DNA of 64,000 nt from Morella rubra (Eukaryota; Streptophyta; Magnoliopsida; Fagales; Myricaceae). The stretch spans positions 19,603,279 to 19,667,278 of the forward strand of contig CM025852.1 in NCBI GenBank assembly GCA_003952965.2, in the 5' to 3' direction. The notes under the pieces are model-generated. The model did no database searches, had not been told where the DNA came from, and worked only from the letters and a program-made list of their open reading frames with translations. A program made the translations under genes and the position numbers. Of this stretch, positions 22,161-33,866 are shown in pieces (the first letter of the stretch is position 1; each line of letters begins with the position of its first letter).

Positions 22161-25100
22161 TCTTCTCTTTGTCCATTTTCGTCTCTTTCACAAACTGCAT
22201 ATACTAATGAATTACAAATTCTATTTAAACAAACACGTTCTTAATCGGTCTGGTATGATTTAGTAAATCAAACTTTCAACGAGCAGCTTGATTTATCAAT
22301 TGGCAGGTGAAGTTGCAAGAGAGAAATTTATTTGGAAATAAAAAATTTAGGTCCAACATTTGTAAAGAAATTATCAGGATGTTCTCAGATTCTCAACAAC
22401 GTGTTAAAAAAAAAATTATAAAATGAAAGATCTAGAAATATAATGATGTGTCATGAACCTAAAACAAATATTTATGGAAGCTATCAAACAATCAGATCTC
22501 TTAGAGCCTAAGTGGGATTAGTGGGTGACACTTCCAATTACTTCCCCATTGTCTTTCGTACCGCGGTGGATACTAGAAATTAAGGGATGAAACCGGCCCT
22601 CGTGGAGAAGATATGGATTGCCACCTCAGCTGCCAACGCGGGATGGGTCCATACTTATCCGAAGCAGCGTTCGTCGTTGTAGGAATGATTAAAGTTGAAA
22701 TTAATCATTCAGGAGAAAAAGACTTGTCGTTAAGTTGAAAGCTCATTTACAAATGCGTACATTAAAGTTTGTGCTTTATTATTTTCAATTTTACATTTTC
22801 ATAAAATTTAGAAAGAATCATGATTTTAATAAAAACATATTTGTACTGAGAGTTGCAAAGTAACGTCATTAAACATCTTTCATCTTATTATTTTAGAGAT
22901 TATGAATTATAACTCAATTGTTTTGCTAGGAAGAGATGACTGTAAGTTAAAAAAATAAATTCAACATTTCAAAATTAATTGTGATGATATAACTAATTTT
23001 TATTTGATTTATTAAATGACATGATTAATTTTAAAATATTATATTTATTTCTTTTTAAATTACAGGCGTAAAACTTTATAGAGAATCTTTTCTTTCTAAG
23101 AAAGTGATTGCCGACTCCGAATTCGTCTAAGCCTCTTTTTACTGGTCCCGGAAGGAGTAAAGTGCGATTATGGTCGCGCTAAGGGAGGAACTCGATCTCC
23201 ACTCGGACCTCTCCTGCTCTTTTTATTTTGTAAAAAAAGGTTAATAAAAACAAAAGAGGAATGTTAGAAAAATAAAATATAGAAAGATGACTAGGTCTAG
23301 GAGGGACTAGTTTTCCTTCTATTCTTCCTGGAGTTTTGAACAAAATACGAGACAATTCGGGATGTAAGGGAGAGGCAAAAGCCATGCCATGAGACCATCC
23401 AGAAGAATGTGACACCTACATTATTAATTTATTATATATTAGCCGCCGCGAGTTGAACTTCTTCGAAGCATGTGATTAGTTTCTTTTGCGAGGGGGTTTA
23501 ATAATAAAAAATAAGAAAATGGAGAGCGGCTGGATCTTGTTCACGTTGCTCGAACTGGGCCATGATCTAAAAGTACGTGTCATGTGCCCCGGATCAATCT
23601 TTTAGATGCAGATCAGAAGGGATCTGACTCAGAAGGCTAAGATAATAGATAATAGATACGATCCCGCCAAAAAGACAAGAAATCAGAACCTGAAAAAGAC
23701 ATAATTGTTTTTGTGCTAAGTAGCTTGTCATCCTTATGGAAGTGTACAAGGATAGAAATGGAAATGCAGTCTCTGAGGTAAATGAAATGTCCAGGCATAC
23801 AAAAAAAAAAAAAAAGAAAAAGAAAAAGATTGCAGCTTAATTACTTAATTATTTTATACAGTCCCTTTACTTTTAACAAATTAGTTGTCTGAAATAGATC
23901 ATCTGACATCACCCTGGCTCTATGTTAGTTTTTTATAATTCTGTTTATTTTTTTATTTTTAGACGAAAAACTCAAATATCTGAAAAATAAACCATAATAA
24001 CATACTTGTTTAAAATTGTATTTCAATTATTAATTTGTTAATAAATTAATACCAGATAGAATATAACGGTAATTAAGTTTAATTTTTTTACTGTTTTTAT
24101 TTAAAAATAAATACAATAATTAAGAGCAAAGCATCTAACAATTATTTCCGATAATGGTAACTGAGGGGACTTGTAAAGACTTAGAGTTGGGACCAAAGGA
24201 AAGTATATAAAAGTGTTGGCTTCAATCTTGTATGAGATTAGGGAGCACCTAGCAAGTAATAAGTCCAAGTGAATTATTTTATAGAGTCTGATCCAAATAG
24301 AAGTTTTTTTTTTTTTTTTCCAAAGATTTGATTTACGTAACAAATGTTGTTTGTATTCTAAAATGCAAAAATTAAAAAAAAAAATCCATGAGCCTCATCC
24401 AAACCCACCAGCCCCCCTAGCTTGGCCACTGAACACAATTCTCCACTAGAGAATAATTTCATCATGTGAACTGAGAAGGGATTTGGAGTGTCAACATTTT
24501 CTCAACGCAGTTGCAACTTGCACCCAGCACGATTCACGGGTTCTTCTTCTGACAGGTTGAAATATCGCTTTGCAGAAATTAGGACTGGTCCACCGAGGCA
24601 CGATGAGAGTACAAAGTGGGCCGTCGTTTTCTATTTTGTTCTCTCTCTCTCTTTCGTGGGTAACAGGATAAGGTGGACAAAGACAGAACATCATCTCATC
24701 TGAACTGCCACCTCGGCCAACACGACACAAATTCGACCCTATCCTTTTTTTTGCTAAATAACAAATTCGACCCTATCCGAAAGCAGTGGCATGTGGGTGT
24801 ATGAATTTCCATGTCGACTAATCAATATATTCACGTAAACTCCATGTGTCCATTCAACTTCCAAGTACCTGCTTTTCTTGTAAGGTGGGAGAACTAGAAG
24901 CTAATAAGGTTGCTTTGGCTTTGTTATATTACCAGCATTGGTTTGTAATTGGGATTGTAATTCGTACACACTTTTGAAGTCCCTCGTTAAACTTTGATTG
25001 GTGTCTTGGAAAGATATCCAAAAATGATAGAAAGTGTGAAAAGTGCTTCAGCAAGGCTTCAATTTGCACAACTCCTCCCATTCATTCGAACCAAGACAAT

Positions 25101-26751
25101 ATAAAGAGTTATATGTACCTTCCAATCCTTTCTCATTTAGGTTTTGGTTTCTCTCTTTTTTCGTCCCCTTGTAAACATATCCTATCTCCTAATCTTGATA
25201 GAAGCTTATAAATGTTAGTATTACTATATTAGCGTAATGTGTTTGCAAATCAATATTTTAGTTTATGGAAGTCGGTAAAAAAAGTGAATTAAGATATGAT
25301 TTAAATAATTTTTTTATATTTATTATAATAGAAATAAATAATTTGATGGAGAAAGAAAAATTATTTTATTAAATCAAATGGCCAAAATTTTGGGAAGCAA
25401 ACAAGGATTGAGATCTTATACAATTTCTTGCGTCAATTGCAAGGTAGAATTTGAAGAGAAATAAACACAACATGTGAACCCTATTATAGGACCTATATTT
25501 CTTGAAATTTGATATAGACAACATTAAATAGTATAGAGTCCACCTGTTATGTATATTTCTCTCTGAATTCTATCATGTAATTCGGATAGAGAACTGCAGA
25601 GGATCTTGCAGCAAACAACCAGTGGTCAACGAAAACCTCTCAATCTAGAGTACATGGTTCATGAGAGTTGTTTGACTGGTAAGTTTGTGCAGCTACTACT
25701 GGGAAAGGGAAGTCCGGACCAAATCAATAGTAGATGAACTTGGGCCTCAATCACAGGCTCAGAATCCGGTGGAAACGCATGAAAGCAGGAGGGTTGCTTG
25801 CCTCAGTAGTTGCTAACAACAGCCCACTGGAACTAGTCTGGAAGCATAGCTGAGATCGAAAAGCATACCGTGTGGATATACAGACTTGCATTGTTTCTAC
25901 GGTAAAATCTCAAATCAGATCTTGCATTGCATTGAACGAATTTCACCCCCCAATAGATTAGACAGGGAGCATACACGGGTGCAGATCGTGGTGTGGGAAT
26001 GCTGGTGCCTTCGGCTGAAACACTACTAAAACTGGTGTCTATCCACTGAGAATCTGAGATGAGTATCTCTAACCCCTGAGAGATAGACACACCATGTGAG
26101 ACCTACAACCTTCAATGCTACTTGTATTACGTACCTGGCTTGTAACGTACCTGGCAGTACAAGCCCTATAACATTTAATGCTGCTTGTATTACTTACTTC
26201 GCAATATACACTCTACAACATTCAATGCATAATCTATCTATTTCTTTTTAAATTAGATGTCTAATTTGGTCAACAAATTAGAGAGAATGTTTATCTATCA
26301 AACACATCAACTCAGTTTTCAAGGGCAGGCATCGATGGAGTTTAGTACTCAACTCGTGCAATTTACGCGTACACAGAATCTCTCTTTACCTTACTTCAGG
26401 GGTCCTTGGACCAAATATTTCCCCCATTAATTGTCCAGCCAATTCTACATCCACAGAGCCACTGACAATGATCTTCCATAAAAAATATAACGAAGCATAG
26501 TAAAAAAATGGCCACATCAAGTGGTGTACAGAAGAAACATACTCTGAAATAGACATCGCAAACAACCGTTATAGTCATATATCATCTTAAGGTACAGAAA
26601 ATACAGTTGCATCTGATAACTATACAGGGGTGCAAGTATGAGTTTATTTGTGGGACCAAGGTATCCCACCTTGAGACATCAAAAGCTAAAGAAGATAGAT
26701 AAACACTAGAAACAGCTTAATTCTAGAGAAGGCATTCTTCACTCACCACCT
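22161..26751. other. Gene-poor intergenic region
   Basis: I find no supported gene in these 4.6 kb. The frames at 23179-23415, 24101-24343, 24488-24730 and 25833-26090 are short and overlap on both strands. A diverged repeat of 35-60 bp occurs three times at about 26100-26230 (CAATGC, TGTATTAC, TACCTGG phrases). The stretch 25250-25410 looks like an AT-rich MITE remnant without clear ends. The 3' UTR of the thioredoxin gene lies nearest 26751. Confidence 0.45.
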
Positions 26752-29700
26752 CTACAAGAATTTCTCAATGCTGGTAGTCAATGTTGATTTGGGAACAGCA
26801 CCTATGACCGCATCTTTTTTCTCACCACTCTTGAAGATTATGACAGTAGGGATGCTTCTAATCCCATAACGGGTTGCAATTGATGGGCTCTCATCCGTGT
26901 TAACTTTGTAGCATTTGAGTTTCCCAGCATATTGCTTTGCTAGTTCGTCAATGATAGGATGAATCATGCGACATGGCCCACACCAAGGGGCCCAAAATTC
27001 AACAAGAACAGGTGCCTCTGAATCAAGAACCAATGACTGCCAATTTGCATCCGTAACTGCAGCCACTGCAATTTCCAAATAATACCATGTTTGAACTTTA
27101 TTTACTTTCATACGACTGTCAAAAGAGACACTGACCGGCCATCAATCCAAACTACAAAAGATCTCAACAATTTTGAATTAACATTATTTAGTAGAGACTG
27201 CCCCCACCCAAAGCTCATTCTTAAACGGAGCAAACTTGAACCAAATTGAGCCTTATGCTGCTAGGATGTGTGCGGCCATTCTATGCACAAACTAAGACGA
27301 ACTTCTAATAAATAATTCCATTGATATCAATCAAATGATTTTTATTGTTGGGTACTAGTAGTAGTAGGAGAAACAGTAACAACACTGACAACAAAAGCAG
27401 AGCATGTGGACCTTTTTGAACAGTAAATTCATCATCATAGTCAAGAAAGTCATCAAAGCAGGACCTCAACTTACCAAATTGGCAACTACCTATTAGAACC
27501 TTAAAAAAAAAAGGGAAATAAAGTACAGTATGAATCACCAAAACATTTAAAGATTAATGTTGACAATTATCTTTATTAACAAGGAAAGAGGGAAGAACTA
27601 TTTTCTGTAATGATAAAAAAAAAGAAAAAGGAATCTTCAATCTGAAACCCGTTTGAAAATAAGAGATGGTTCTAATGTCAGCAACATACGCAGCATAGAT
27701 AACCTAAGATTTGAGATTGCAAGTACTTTACATGTAACCATTAGCTCGAATAAAACCCTAAAAACAAAAAGACAAGCCATATGAAGTAAAGAAACTTGCG
27801 GCAGATATGGATTTCTATCTATAGGGTAAAATCAGAGAACATAGGGAATATTTTCTTTGCACAGACCTAGACAGAGGTTCTAAAGATTGTGAGACTTTGA
27901 GGGCAGCCATCGCATCGATCAACAGCTAGTCAGAAGCAAAGTTGCCTTTGCTATGGAGGAAAAATTGTTTGCAATGGTGCAGGATTATGGCTGGAAAGGA
28001 AAAACAAATATCCATGTGGACTGAAACCAAATTTCCTGGTAAATACAAAATCTTAACAAGTTTAGAATACCAAGGAAAATTCTCACTGGACTAAAGAAAT
28101 GCGTAGAGCTAGTTTCCGTAGAGGTCGCTCTTGTGTCCTCACTCAGCTGAATTGGTGGTGGCATGGGCTGAAACTTGCACCCATGGCAACAAACAAGCCA
28201 TGAGCATGACTGGGCATGCCATGCGCTAAAGAAATACTTTGTTTTGGTATTTGACATGTGGTTGTACTTTATGAGGACAATCTGACTCCACAACAGGTTG
28301 CTCAATTGAGGCATTGGCAAGTTGGGACTTGCATCTGTTACCTTCAACTATGATGGGCTACAGCTTTGCTTGTACAGGTAAATATGAAAGAGAGAAGCCC
28401 ATGGCCTTGAGCCAAGCTTTCTAATTTATTTGCAGAGGCCTTGGTTGAAAGCCCAAGTGATGGGTTGGTAACTCGTTTGGCCAGTATCCAGGGCTCAAAC
28501 AGGCTTTGGTTGCAAGAGAAGTAACGACCACACAGCTGGGTGCCACATGGTGGCTCGGCCTTACCAACCAGCAAAGGGAATGAGTGCCTCCAGCATGTAG
28601 CTGGAAAATTGATGCCTTGTTGCCAGCACTTAGCTATGATGAGAACAGCCGTTGACGCAAGGACTACAATTTGAAGAGGTGGCTTGCGCATGGAGGTGGT
28701 CTGCTGTAGTGAACTTGCAGAAAGCATGCATGGTACACTAGCAGCGCCTTATAGCAACCAACCACCAGATGATTTGCATCAAGGCTATCCTCTATAGCAA
28801 AAATTTTGCTCATGGCCAACAGACTTCACTGGAAGTACCAGGAAAGAAGAGCAAAAGAGAGAGAGTATGAGATGCTGGAAGTGCCCTTGGCACCGATTTA
28901 TTAAGTGGCTGGTCATCTTTCAAAGAAACCTCATCCCATATCTAACAGGGTCATTCTAACAGTTCCAAAGCAATGGTTGAGTTCCAAATGGAAATTAAAC
29001 AACTAGTTTGACCAAGCACATTTCAGCTTGGAAATAAGGAAGAACAAATTGTTGGGGAGAAGACGGCACAGGACCGGTGCATATATTAATACTACCTTCT
29101 TGAGTCCACGCACCATTTGGCTCCAAAAAGTCATAAACGTTCTATAAGCTCTCTGCCAAGAACCTTCAATTCCTATTCATACCAAAGACTTGGTAAGAAT
29201 TAGTAATTATCATGCACCATATGCCCATAGGGGCATGTAGTTTTCATCCTACCTCCCCTATTCCAAGACAAAGCTCTTGTGTTGAACCAATGGTTGAATA
29301 GCTATTTTCCAATATATGGCCACATCTACACGGTGGGGCTTATATACAAGGCACAGGTAATCATTCCATATGGATCTGACCCTAGTTGACTTTAGTCAGC
29401 TATTAGAGATCGGTACTTGAGAGCTACCTCCCTCAACTTCTGTGCCAGGAAAGCTTAGCATTTGTTTTACATTTTAATCGTGCAAAAATCCCGGCAAGGA
29501 TTTAAGCACAGAACCTCGAAACTTATATATCAAAGTGTCCCTTATGAAGTCATATGATATGACTAGGGGTGGATTCTCAAATTGCATGCAAACCATACGA
29601 ATCTGCATTCCACCAACTCCAGAGAACTAAAACCTGATTTCAAGGAAACCACTTAAAAGTCTTTCTAACCAAATTTTGGTAAGATGCTTACTTACTACAA

Positions 29701-30659
29701 TTCTTATCTGGTTCCTTCGTAATTAAGCTCTCAAAAATGGTTATCAACCAGTTTTTTTGCACCATTCCAATACCATCTTCCAACACGCCACAACATAAAA
29801 CCCCTGGCCCCATTGCCCAACAAACTGACGCTTCATGTTCAAGTCATATGACACAACCAAGCGACCATTTGAGTGAACGAGAACAGCATTCACTCCTCTT
29901 TTTTTTTTTGGTTCTCTAGGCTAAAAAACTGGGAAGCATTTAAACTTTTCGGGCCACCAAACATGCACAATTCCAATTTAGAAGAAACAAGTTGAAATCA
30001 ACGTTATTTCTTCATCTTGGGAGATCTCTACGTCCATCAAAGCAACAAAACAGGAGAAGGATGATTGATGAGAGCAAATATAAGTTATAGAAAGAACATG
30101 AATGTTATGTTTGGTAGCTCAGAAAACATTAGGGGAGAAAAACATAATTTTAATTTCAACTCTAAGATTCGTTACACTACCACTCCACTCAACAGTGTCA
30201 CTCAGTCTACACAAGTTCGAAACTTTATATGATCTTCTTTTCCTCTCTTTTCAAAACAAACCCAACCGAATCCGAAATAGAACTGGGTAAAAAATAAGCG
30301 AAGACGACAGGGCAAGTTTGCTTAATTATTTATTTATCTCCGCAACAATAACATGTATTGTGATGAAGGATGTCTATTTTAAAAAGTTGAGTACAGATTT
30401 TATGATCCTGACCTTCAACAGCAGTATCCTGAGCCTCGCACACAACTAGTCCGCCGCGACGAGCAAGCCGCGAACTCGTGATCGGACTCACGGAGCCAAA
30501 AGAGCGAGCCGCTAAACTTGGTCTAACCTTGAGGCCTCTGAAGCGGTGCAATCTTCTGGCGGAGAGGGAATGGACGGAAGAGGCCGCGATCGGAAAGAGA
30601 GTAGGGGAAGGCAGAGTAGGCAAGCGAGGTACGGTAAGAGATTCGAGTACGGTGGCCAT
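26752..30659 (-). CDS. Thioredoxin m, chloroplastic
   Basis: Exon 1 (30413-30659) and exon 2 (26752-27065) join in phase to 186 aa, normal for thioredoxin m. Residues 1 to about 72 are Ser/Arg/Leu-rich with few acids: a plastid transit peptide. The mature domain follows with [12 protein letters not shown], active site W110-C111-G112-P113-C114, the buried Asp region ([12 protein letters not shown]), KVNTDESP, the cis-Pro motif SIPTV (P155) and the GAVPKSTL end typical of the m type. It reduces target disulfides in the stroma using electrons from ferredoxin-thioredoxin reductase, regulating Calvin-cycle and other enzymes. The intron of 3.35 kb is long for this family. The codons before exon 2 in the same open frame (to 27111) are intronic. 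A GA/CT microsatellite sits just upstream of the ATG. Confidence 0.93.
27066..30412 (-). other. Large thioredoxin intron
   Basis: This 3.35-kb intron contains two abutting minus frames, 28344-28727 (127 aa) and 27985-28347 (120 aa), with no domain I recognise. The block about 28,100-29,050 is less AT-rich than the rest of the intron and may be transposon-derived, but I could not find terminal repeats. The remainder is ordinary intron sequence. Confidence 0.5.
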
Positions 30660-30680
30660 TGCAGCAGAGGATTGAAACTC

Positions 30681-30681
<1 letters not shown>

Positions 30682-30712
<31 letters not shown>
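30682..30712. repeat. (GA)n microsatellite in the thioredoxin leader
   Basis: About 15 GA units lie 23 nt upstream of the thioredoxin ATG. On the transcribed strand this is a CT-rich leader. CT-rich tracts near start sites are frequent in plant promoters for photosynthesis genes; their role here is not shown. Confidence 0.9.
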
Positions 30713-30715
<3 letters not shown>

Positions 30716-30719
30716 TAGT

Positions 30720-31970
30720 TAGGGAGTGCCGGGTTGGGAATCTGAGGGGATGAGTTCAGAGGGAGAATTTGTTTTGATGTTTTAAGTTTAGCGAATGGAT
30801 GACGAGGGAAGTGGCACGGATGAGGGTAGGGGGAAATCGGTTACTGTCCGGTTAACTCTACTGCGGTGCGGTCAGGTGGCCAATAGCATAAGGCCGAGTG
30901 GACTTAAGAAGCTCGAGAATCGTTAGTCGAATCGAATGATAATTTAACTCTTCAAGACGAAAAATGCCCAAGGAGAGTAATGAATTTTTGGACATCTTCT
31001 TGCGACGAACTCAAATGGTTAAGGGAGATGTTCCCACCAATTTAAAGAACAAAAATGATTTTTTGTATTTATCTCCCTAAAAATAAATTTATAGCATAAT
31101 TGCTCCTACAACCTTTCGGCTAACGAAATGTTGCAATTAGATTTTTGATAACGTTCGAACGATTGTCTTTCTGAAGTTGAGTCTTCGGAAAAAATATACC
31201 CTTTTCGTTCACTCTGTTAATCCCATTAAGATAATCGCTGACTTAAATTTTAAAGAGGGCGTTTGTTTGCTCAATTTTTTTTGGCTTTAACACTTTTACC
31301 CCAAATTTCACCACACAATTTCCCAATTTTAACATTAAAAGTTCAAAAGATTTTCAAAATTTTAATAATATTCTCCAAAATTTCGATAAACAAATACCCC
31401 CAAAATCACGTCATAATCTATTAAAACTTGACACTTGTCCACTTAAAATCCAGCTGCCATGGGTGCGCCATCTCAACAAATGAACAAAATAAACCTATTT
31501 AATTACACGACCTCAAAAAGTAGAGAAAACACATTTGGAAATTTTTGTCTACCATGAAACAAACATAGCATAATTTAAATTTGACTTGCTTCATTTTATA
31601 TCAATCTTTGTGGAAAAGAAATTAGATAACAAAAAGGATTCTTATTTGTAGGCATTACAGTCAGATGACAAACATCTAATCTGCCCCACGAGCAACAACT
31701 TTGGCTACATTCCACCGTTAACGGCGAGAATAGGCTTTTATCACAACATTTCCATGCTCTCCTCGGGTCAGAACACGCGCGGAGACTCATATGGCAAGCC
31801 TTTCCACGACCACACTCCTGCATTTTATGTGAAAAGCACTCTCCATCTGGCCTACGATGCTTTTACTCAGACGCTATTTGGACCGTCTAACATACCAAAA
31901 CACAGCGCGAGTTGAAAATTCTTCTATACTTCCCATACACGTTGAGGCACTGAAATTCTCACATTCTCCT
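30720..31970. other. Divergent intergenic region between thioredoxin and dynein light chain genes
   Basis: The two genes point away from each other, so this holds both promoters plus a MITE near 31257-31401. The minus frame at 31596-31823 has no supporting feature. Confidence 0.5.
31257..31401. mobile_element. Third, shorter copy of the GTTTGTTTG MITE family
   Basis: Ends GGGCGTTTGTTTGC and the complement of ATAAACAAATACCCCC match those of the elements at 20766-20958 and 21122-21303. The internal TTTTCAAAATTTT phrase is also shared. No clear target duplication was found. Confidence 0.55.
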
Positions 31971-31971
31971 C

Positions 31972-31980
31972 CATAAATAG
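31972..31980 (+). promoter_or_regulatory. TATA box of the dynein light chain gene
   Basis: CATAAATAG lies 112 bp upstream of the ATG at 32092, giving a predicted start site near 32005 and a leader of about 85 nt. Confidence 0.6.
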
Positions 31981-32091
31981 TCGGTCAACATTCATGCTCC
32001 TAACAACTCCCTTCTTTCTCTCCGCCAAAGAGCTCCAATAAGTCTCCCTCTTAAACGTCGGTCTGTTCTCTTTGACATACCTCTGTTTCGC

Positions 32092-32624
32092 ATGGAGAAC
32101 CCAGAGAAATTCAAAGACAAGCAGGTCATGCGGCCGCTCTCTCAGCGGAGTCTAGGGCCAACCCAGGACTGCTCCCCGGCAGAGAAAGTGAAATTAGCTG
32201 CCACTGCAATCAGCCTCAACGTACGTTTGAGACCATCAGACATGCCTGCCCTCATGCAGGACCATGCCCTTCGCTATTCCAGGTCGCTCCTCGATTCTGC
32301 ACCCATATCCCGTCCCAATCCCACCCACCTAGCTCGAGCTCTCAAAAAGGTCCGCACTATATATATATATTTTCTCTTCTGTTTTTGTTCGTGTCTTTTC
32401 TTTCTTTGCTGATCTTCGTCCTCTGTTTCTCTGCTCTAAGTTGTTGTTTTTGGTTACAGGAGTTCGACGCTTTGTACGGACTAGCGTGGCACTGTGTGGT
32501 GGGGACGAGTTTCGGGTCGTTCGTGACTCACTCACCGGGCGGCTTCGTCTACTTCTCCATTGACTCGCTGTCGGTTCTGCTTTTCAAGACGGAGGTTCAT
32601 TTGGTCACAGAACCAGGTGCCTAA
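32092..32624 (+). CDS. Dynein light chain, LC8 type (plant)
   Basis: Exons 32092-32349 and 32460-32624 join at AAA AAG|GAG TTC in phase to give 140 aa. The N-terminal about 45 residues are a plant-type extension without homology that I recognise. The LC8 core follows: [20 protein letters not shown], then [39 protein letters not shown] and a final LLFKTEV strand. LC8 is a dimeric hub that binds short peptide motifs in partners. Flowering plants lack dynein heavy chains, so the role is probably as a dimerisation hub rather than in a motor. The conserved FDxxYGxxWHCxVGxxFGS block is intact. The 110-bp intron has an (AT)n run near its donor. It is the only plus-strand conserved gene in the left two thirds of the window. 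Confidence 0.9.
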
Positions 32625-33866
32625 ATTACGAAATTCCCACGTGGCCGTAGGAAGATGAGAGCTGTCCAAGTTATTTTCTTCCAAAATGTCTCCTAAATTG
32701 TCTACTAAACTGGATTTGATTTGATTTTCTCGGAAAATTCTTCATCTGCATAGAAAATTCCACCCCTTCTGAACAAGTCATTTGTCTGTGAACATATGAA
32801 CCGAAAGAATCAACTAGAGAGAGAAATCATCATGACGCTATTAGTGTCTGCTTTATTTGCCATCATAATAATGGAAGCCATGACCATTCATCCAAAACAG
32901 AGTCTCCCATCTTCTTGTTTAGAAAATGACAATGATCAACTCTTCGACCCTCTCTGATGATGAATGCTTATTTGTTCCACCACATAATGGGCCTGAATCT
33001 CATGATCTCACTGTCTTCTTCCTCCGCCTGGTTACCTCATGTCTCCGAGCACAATTTCGTGCCATACAGGCAAATGATATTTTGGCTCCTTGTCTCCATC
33101 AAAAAGCCTAGTCAATGTCCTTTCGATTTGGTGGGACAAAAAATAAAAAAGCGTGTACTTCGCTTGCTCAACCCGCATTATTATTTATTAATTATCTCCG
33201 TTCCATGAGCACACGCAAACATGAACTTTCAGATTCTTGGAAGACCAGAGGTCTTACTGTTTTGGGTTAGGTTGTCCTCTGAGTCTTGCCTGTTGAGTTT
33301 CATTTTCCCGAGATTGCGCTTCGCTTGGTGCTAGTATGTTTTTTAATTTTGGTCAGATGCAGTTGGTGCTCGACAGCTCCTACGAGTCTTTCCGGGAGTT
33401 GGTATTCTGCATCACGGTCCACGGACCTCGGGATCACGCCTACTATCTATCTATTTCTTTTCTACTTATTTCCAACGATTTCTTAACCTTAACGTTGCTA
33501 CTTGCAAAAGGAGGAACAAAAACCTCAGACAAAAAATCACAGCACAGTAAGTTTAGAAAAAGCCTCGGTGCGAGTGACTGAAATAGAATTCCAAAAGTCG
33601 ATCTATCTGCTGTCAAGGGTAAAACACGACCTGAAATGAATAACTGAAAACCTATATCTCTGCGACAGGAAGGAAAAAGGTTTATAAATATGCATCGCAA
33701 TTTATCATGATTCCCCCCCCCTTCAAACCAAGCAGCCTTTACACGCTGCAGCATGTCTTCTCTGAATCAAGATGTGAAAAGGAATAAAAAAGATGTTGCT
33801 AATTTTGACTGGTGAGCGTATATGAACTGGAATCCTTTTGTCTAGTCAGATGTTTGCTTCTACGAA
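32625..33866. other. Region between dynein light chain and CMP-Kdo synthetase genes
   Basis: Both genes end here (convergent). At 33355-33450 there is a less AT-rich, exon-like plus-strand stretch preceded by TCAG, reading MQLVLDSSYESFRELVFCIT and beyond. It fits no family I can name and has no partner exon. Otherwise nothing seen. Confidence 0.4.

Noticed and set aside
23179..23415. 78-aa minus frame with hydrophobic centre
   Set aside because: Low-complexity translation of AT-rich DNA, with no supporting context.
27985..28727. Two minus frames of 120 and 127 aa as possible genes
   Set aside because: No recognisable domain, inside the thioredoxin intron, no promoter or splice context; reported only as intron content.
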